DNA from: an uncultured Odoribacter sp.
GTDB taxonomy: Bacteria; Bacteroidota; Bacteroidia; Bacteroidales; Marinifilaceae
DNA length: 48,556 bases
Assembly: GCA_944321145.1 (NCBI GenBank)
Contig: CALUKF010000020.1
Location: forward strand, 1-48,556
Direction of reading: 5' to 3'
Made by a program: the position numbers and the translations under genes. A model generated the notes under the pieces. That model saw only the letters and a program-made list of their open reading frames with translations. It ran no database searches and was not told the DNA's origin. Positions 45,984 to 48,556 of this stretch are shown here, piece after piece (position 1 is the stretch's first letter; each line of letters begins with the position of its first letter).

Positions 45984-46586
45984 TTAAACGATAGCCAAAA
46001 GTTCTACGTCGAAAATGAGGGTCTCGTTGGGACCGATGGCACGTCCTGCTCCGTGTGAACCGTAAGCCAGTTCTGACGGGATGTAGAGTTGCCATTTGGA
46101 GCCGACAGGCATGAGTTGCAGGGCTTCCACCCATCCCTGGATGACGCCGCTTACAGGAAATTCTGCCGGTTCGCCGCGGCGGATGGATGAATCGAAGACT
46201 GTGCCGTTGATGAGGCGTCCTTCGTAATGGCATTTAACGGTGTCGTCGGCTTTGGGCTTGGGACCGTCGCCTGCTTTCAGGATTTTGTATTGCAGACCGC
46301 TGGGGAGGGCAACAACGCCTTCTTTCCCTTTGTTCTCAGCAAGGAATTTTGCTCCGGCAGTTTTTGCTGCTTCCCCTTCTTCGTTCTTCAGCTTTTCAAA
46401 GAAGTCCTGAAGGATGTTTTCAGCTTCGTCGGGCATGATGGCGGGGATATTGCCGGCAAATATGGCTTGCACTGCGTCCATGAAGGCGTCAGGATTGATT
46501 TTTTTTACACCTATTTCGCGCAGATTATTGGCAATGCCTATTCCCAGGCAGTAGCTCACTTTGTCAAATTCGTTTGTGTACTTCAT
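45984..46586 (-). CDS. FKBP-type peptidyl-prolyl isomerase, cytoplasmic FklB-like
   Basis: A 200-residue FKBP without signal peptide. MKYTNEFDKVSYCLGIGIAN then NLREIGVKKINPDAFMDAVQ and FLAENKGKEGVVALPSGLQY form the dimerisation part, followed by the FKBP domain (about 100-200: VKCHYEGRLINGTVFDSSIR, GVIQGWVEALQLMPVGSKWQ, LAYGSHGAGRAIGPNETLIF). Closely similar to the lipoprotein FKBP downstream, so the pair arose by duplication with one copy exported. ATG 46586 used because the promoter (46655-46624) lies just upstream. Confidence 0.92.
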   Translation of the reverse strand: MKYTNEFDKVSYCLGIGIANNLREIGVKKINPDAFMDAVQAIFAGNIPAIMPDEAENILQDFFEKLKNEEGEAAKTAGAKFLAENKGKEGVVALPSGLQYKILKAGDGPKPKADDTVKCHYEGRLINGTVFDSSIRRGEPAEFPVSGVIQGWVEALQLMPVGSKWQLYIPSELAYGSHGAGRAIGPNETLIFDVELLAIV

Positions 46587-46623
46587 GTAATTGCTGTTTT
46601 TCTGTTTCTTTATTATAAGCACG

Positions 46624-46655
46624 CAAATATACATGAAAGCCGGGCGTAATGCAAA
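46624..46655 (-). promoter_or_regulatory. promoter of the FKBP pair
   Basis: Minus strand TTTG at 46655-46652, 20 bases, then TATATTTG at 46631-46624. Leader about 30 bases. Confidence 0.65.
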
Positions 46656-46708
46656 AAAAAACTTGTTTTTTTGGTCTCCGCAGAAATCATTCGATGCGAC
46701 ATACAAAA

Positions 46709-46738
46709 AGAGGCTAAAGACTGCGGTCTTTAGCCTCT
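46709..46738 (-). terminator. intrinsic terminator after the rpsI-rpsB-tsf operon
   Basis: A perfect 13-bp stem, AGAGGCTAAAGAC (46709-46721) with GTCTTTAGCCTCT (46726-46738), loop of 4, followed on the minus strand by TTTTTGT. It lies 29 bases after the tsf stop. Confidence 0.9.
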
Positions 46739-46766
46739 GTATAATGGCGTAATTTTGCGCTGTTGC

Positions 46767-47585
46767 TTAGTCGTTCAGCGTGAAACGCAGGAATCCGGTT
46801 ACTTTCAATTCCTTGTCGTTTGCTGCCAGATAAGCCCTTACACTTTCCTTGCCGTCTTTGATGAAGGCTTGGTTGAGCAGGGTTGATTCCTGATAGAATT
46901 TGTTCAGGCGACCTTCGGCAATCTTGTCGAGCATGTTTTCGGGCTTGCCTTCCTCGCGTGCTTTTTCACGTCCGATTTGCAATTCGTGCTCGATGACTTG
47001 CTGGGGCACATCGTCTTTGTCCACAGCAATCGGAGCCATGGCTGCCGCTTGCATAGCAACGTCTTTTGCTACTTGCATGTCTGCTGCTTTGTTGAAGCCG
47101 ACAACTGTAGCTAATTTGTTGCCCAGGTGGATGTAAGCGATGGTTGCTTCAGCTTCGAGTTTGCCATAGTAAGCCAATTCCAGTTTTTCGCCGATGATAC
47201 CGGTTTGTTCTGAAATGTGGTCTGCAATGCTGCGTCCGTCAATCTGGAGTGCCAGAAGGGCTTCCTTGTCGGCAGGCAGGTTCTCGAATGCACAGTCCAG
47301 AATGCTGCGGGTCAGGTTAATGAAATTCTCGTTCTTGGCAACGAAGTCTGTCTCGCAGTTCAGGCTGACGAGTGCACCTTTTTTGCCCTCGGCGCGTGCC
47401 AGGACACAACCCTCTTTTGCTTCGCGGTCAGCACGTTTGCTGGCTACGAGCAAGCCTCTTTTGCGGATGATGTCCACTGCTTTGTCGAAGTCGCCTTCGG
47501 CTTCCTGGAGGGCTTTTTTGCAGTCCATCATGCCTGCGTTTGTTGCGTGACGCAACTTCATTACATCAGCTGCTTTTATTTCCAT
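46767..47585 (-). CDS. tsf: elongation factor Ts
   Basis: A 272-residue nucleotide exchange factor for EF-Tu. N-terminal UBA-like domain (IKAADVMKLRHATNAGMMDC, then KKALQEAEGDFDKAVDIIRK), the signature LVSLNCETDFVAKNENFINL near 70-90, and dimerisation domain; VQAYLAANDKELKVTGF-like end reads VRAYLAANDKELKVTGFLRF. Length is typical of Bacteroidota EF-Ts (about 275-330). Follows rpsB by 22 bases. Confidence 0.97.
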   Translation of the reverse strand: MEIKAADVMKLRHATNAGMMDCKKALQEAEGDFDKAVDIIRKRGLLVASKRADREAKEGCVLARAEGKKGALVSLNCETDFVAKNENFINLTRSILDCAFENLPADKEALLALQIDGRSIADHISEQTGIIGEKLELAYYGKLEAEATIAYIHLGNKLATVVGFNKAADMQVAKDVAMQAAAMAPIAVDKDDVPQQVIEHELQIGREKAREEGKPENMLDKIAEGRLNKFYQESTLLNQAFIKDGKESVRAYLAANDKELKVTGFLRFTLND

Positions 47586-47607
47586 AGTCGTTGAATGCTT
47601 TTAAAAA

Positions 47608-48399
47608 TTATTCTTCTGTTGCTTCTTCTTCGTTTTCCTCAACGTCGGCCTCGGCTACTTTCTCTACCTTTTTGCCTGCGGGTTTCTTTTCGCCGCCTTC
47701 TTTGTCTTTTTCGGCTTTCCGTTCAGACAAACCTTCTTTGATGGCAGCAGCCACGTTGTCGATGATGAGGCTGATGGAGGTGGAGGCGTCGTCGTTGCAT
47801 GGGATGACAAAGTCGATGCCCGTCGGGTCGGAATTGGTGTCTACCATGGCAAACACGGGGATGCCCAGCGTGCGTGCTTCCTTCACGGCGATGTATTCCT
47901 TCATGACGTCAACCACGAAGAGGGCAGCCGGCAGGCGGGTCAAGTCGGCGATACTGCCGAGGTTCTTTTCCAATTTAGCCCGTTGGCGTGCAATTTGGAG
48001 TTTTTCGCGTTTTGAAAGGTGGTCGAACGTACCGTCTTTCTCCATCTTGTCGATGTTGGTCATTTTCTTCACAGCCTTACGGATGGTGGGGAAATTGGTG
48101 AGCATGCCGCCCGGCCATCTTTCTGTCACGTAGGGCATATTGATATTGGATATTTTTTCAGCAACAATGTCCTTAGCCTGTTTTTTTGTTGCAACAAACA
48201 GAATTTTGCGGCCTGACTTTGCAATTTGCTTGAGTGCCAAAGAGGCTTTGTCGAGCATCACGGCAGTCTTGTTCAGGTCGATGATGTGGATATCGTTCCG
48301 CTCCATGAAGATGTATGGAGCCATTTTAGGATTCCATTTACGGGTGAGGTGCCCAAAGTGGCAGCCTGCTTCTAATAATTCGTCAAAATTTGCTGACAT
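47608..48399 (-). CDS. rpsB: 30S ribosomal protein S2
   Basis: A 263-residue S2. LLEAGCHFGHLTRKWNPKMA, YIFMERNDIHIIDLNKTAVM, KKQAKDIVAEKI, VTERWPGGMLTNFPTIRKAV, LPAALFVVDVMKEYIAVKEA and RTLGIPVFAMVDTNSDPTGI are all S2 hallmarks. The C-terminus is a charged Lys/Glu tail (about 225-263), as usual in Bacteroidota. Between rpsI and tsf in the conserved rplM-rpsI-rpsB-tsf order. Confidence 0.98.
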   Translation of the reverse strand: MSANFDELLEAGCHFGHLTRKWNPKMAPYIFMERNDIHIIDLNKTAVMLDKASLALKQIAKSGRKILFVATKKQAKDIVAEKISNINMPYVTERWPGGMLTNFPTIRKAVKKMTNIDKMEKDGTFDHLSKREKLQIARQRAKLEKNLGSIADLTRLPAALFVVDVMKEYIAVKEARTLGIPVFAMVDTNSDPTGIDFVIPCNDDASTSISLIIDNVAAAIKEGLSERKAEKDKEGGEKKPAGKKVEKVAEADVEENEEEATEE

Positions 48400-48491
48400 T
48401 TTCTTTGTTTTAAAAGTTTACATTCTTAAATTAAGCAATTGCCAGGTAGCCCCTTGCGGGAAGTCCTGTCAATTTAGATACTAAACTGAGT

Positions 48492-48556
48492 TTAACGTTT
48501 AGAGAACTGGAATCTCTTACGTGCTTTCGGACGTCCCGGTTTTTTACGTTCCACTT
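48492..48556 (-). CDS. rpsI: 30S ribosomal protein S9, C-terminal end (cut by window edge)
   Basis: The last 21 codons of S9: ERKKPGRPKARKRFQFSKR and stop. The lysine/arginine tail ending FQFSKR is the S9 C-terminus that reaches the P-site tRNA. The rest lies beyond the right edge. 92 bases separate it from rpsB, with no clear terminator, consistent with one operon. Confidence 0.9.
   Translation of the reverse strand, partial: VERKKPGRPKARKRFQFSKR

Overview
The window is a piece of a Bacteroidales (Bacteroidota) chromosome with roughly balanced GC. The evidence is lineage-typical: a SusC/SusD pair driven by an ECF sigma factor and FecR, a BACON-domain lipoprotein, GldE, short FKBP proteins, and many promoters that fit the Bacteroidota form TTTG-N19-TAnnTTTG instead of the classical -35/-10. 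Genus cannot be fixed from the sequence.

Layout. 1-522 is the 5' part of prfA (minus). 858-4307 holds a decayed alkaline-phosphatase-like lipoprotein-type secreted protein, gldE and ssb. 4506-8725 holds HU, a 29-residue basic protein, rng and a DsbD-type reductase. 8845-15655 is an accessory stretch: two members of one uncharacterised family (8845-9489 and 14936-15655), a truncated PD-(D/E)XK nuclease relic, a DUF1848 protein with a radical-SAM-like cysteine motif, a DUF2971 gene coupled to a BACON/leucine-rich-repeat lipoprotein with a long, apparently structured leader, and a hicAB module whose hicA is frameshifted. 15779-22373 is housekeeping: a DUF5715/M15-like lipoprotein, ychF, lolA, cdaA, purC, phoH, mazG and a small unknown. 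22457-25687 is a 1,076-residue redox protein that fuses an entire three-subunit dehydrogenase plus a ferredoxin. 25774-36069 is a signalling and uptake locus: a CvfB-like S1 protein overlapping an ECF sigma gene, FecR, an STN-bearing SusC, SusD, an HU-like/DUF4469 protein and a TlpA-like thioredoxin lipoprotein. 36207-37115 is an Rpn/PD-(D/E)XK protein. 37447-48556 is mostly housekeeping: Pif1-type helicase, GNAT, miaA, a HEAT-like protein, xerD, aroQ, HAD phosphatase, a uracil-DNA-glycosylase-like protein, a DUF3127 protein, two FKBPs, tsf, rpsB and the end of rpsI.

How it works together. The sigma/FecR/STN-SusC order implies surface signalling in which substrate binding at SusC releases the sigma factor through FecR. 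No glycoside hydrolase accompanies SusCD, so a carbohydrate substrate is not indicated. ssb and the DUF3127 protein end in the same acidic DDLPF tail, suggesting shared docking partners.

The most unusual material is non-coding: four helically phased 11-bp repeats directly upstream of a strong promoter at 9649-9679; a 20-bp inverted repeat around them; a pseudoknot-capable leader at 13511-13830; four exact-length 23-bp tandem units followed by three palindromes at 34673-34860; a nested 38-bp inverted repeat at 45031-45202; and a dispersed GATGAACGATTAACGA-type repeat that usually begins just after a stop codon.
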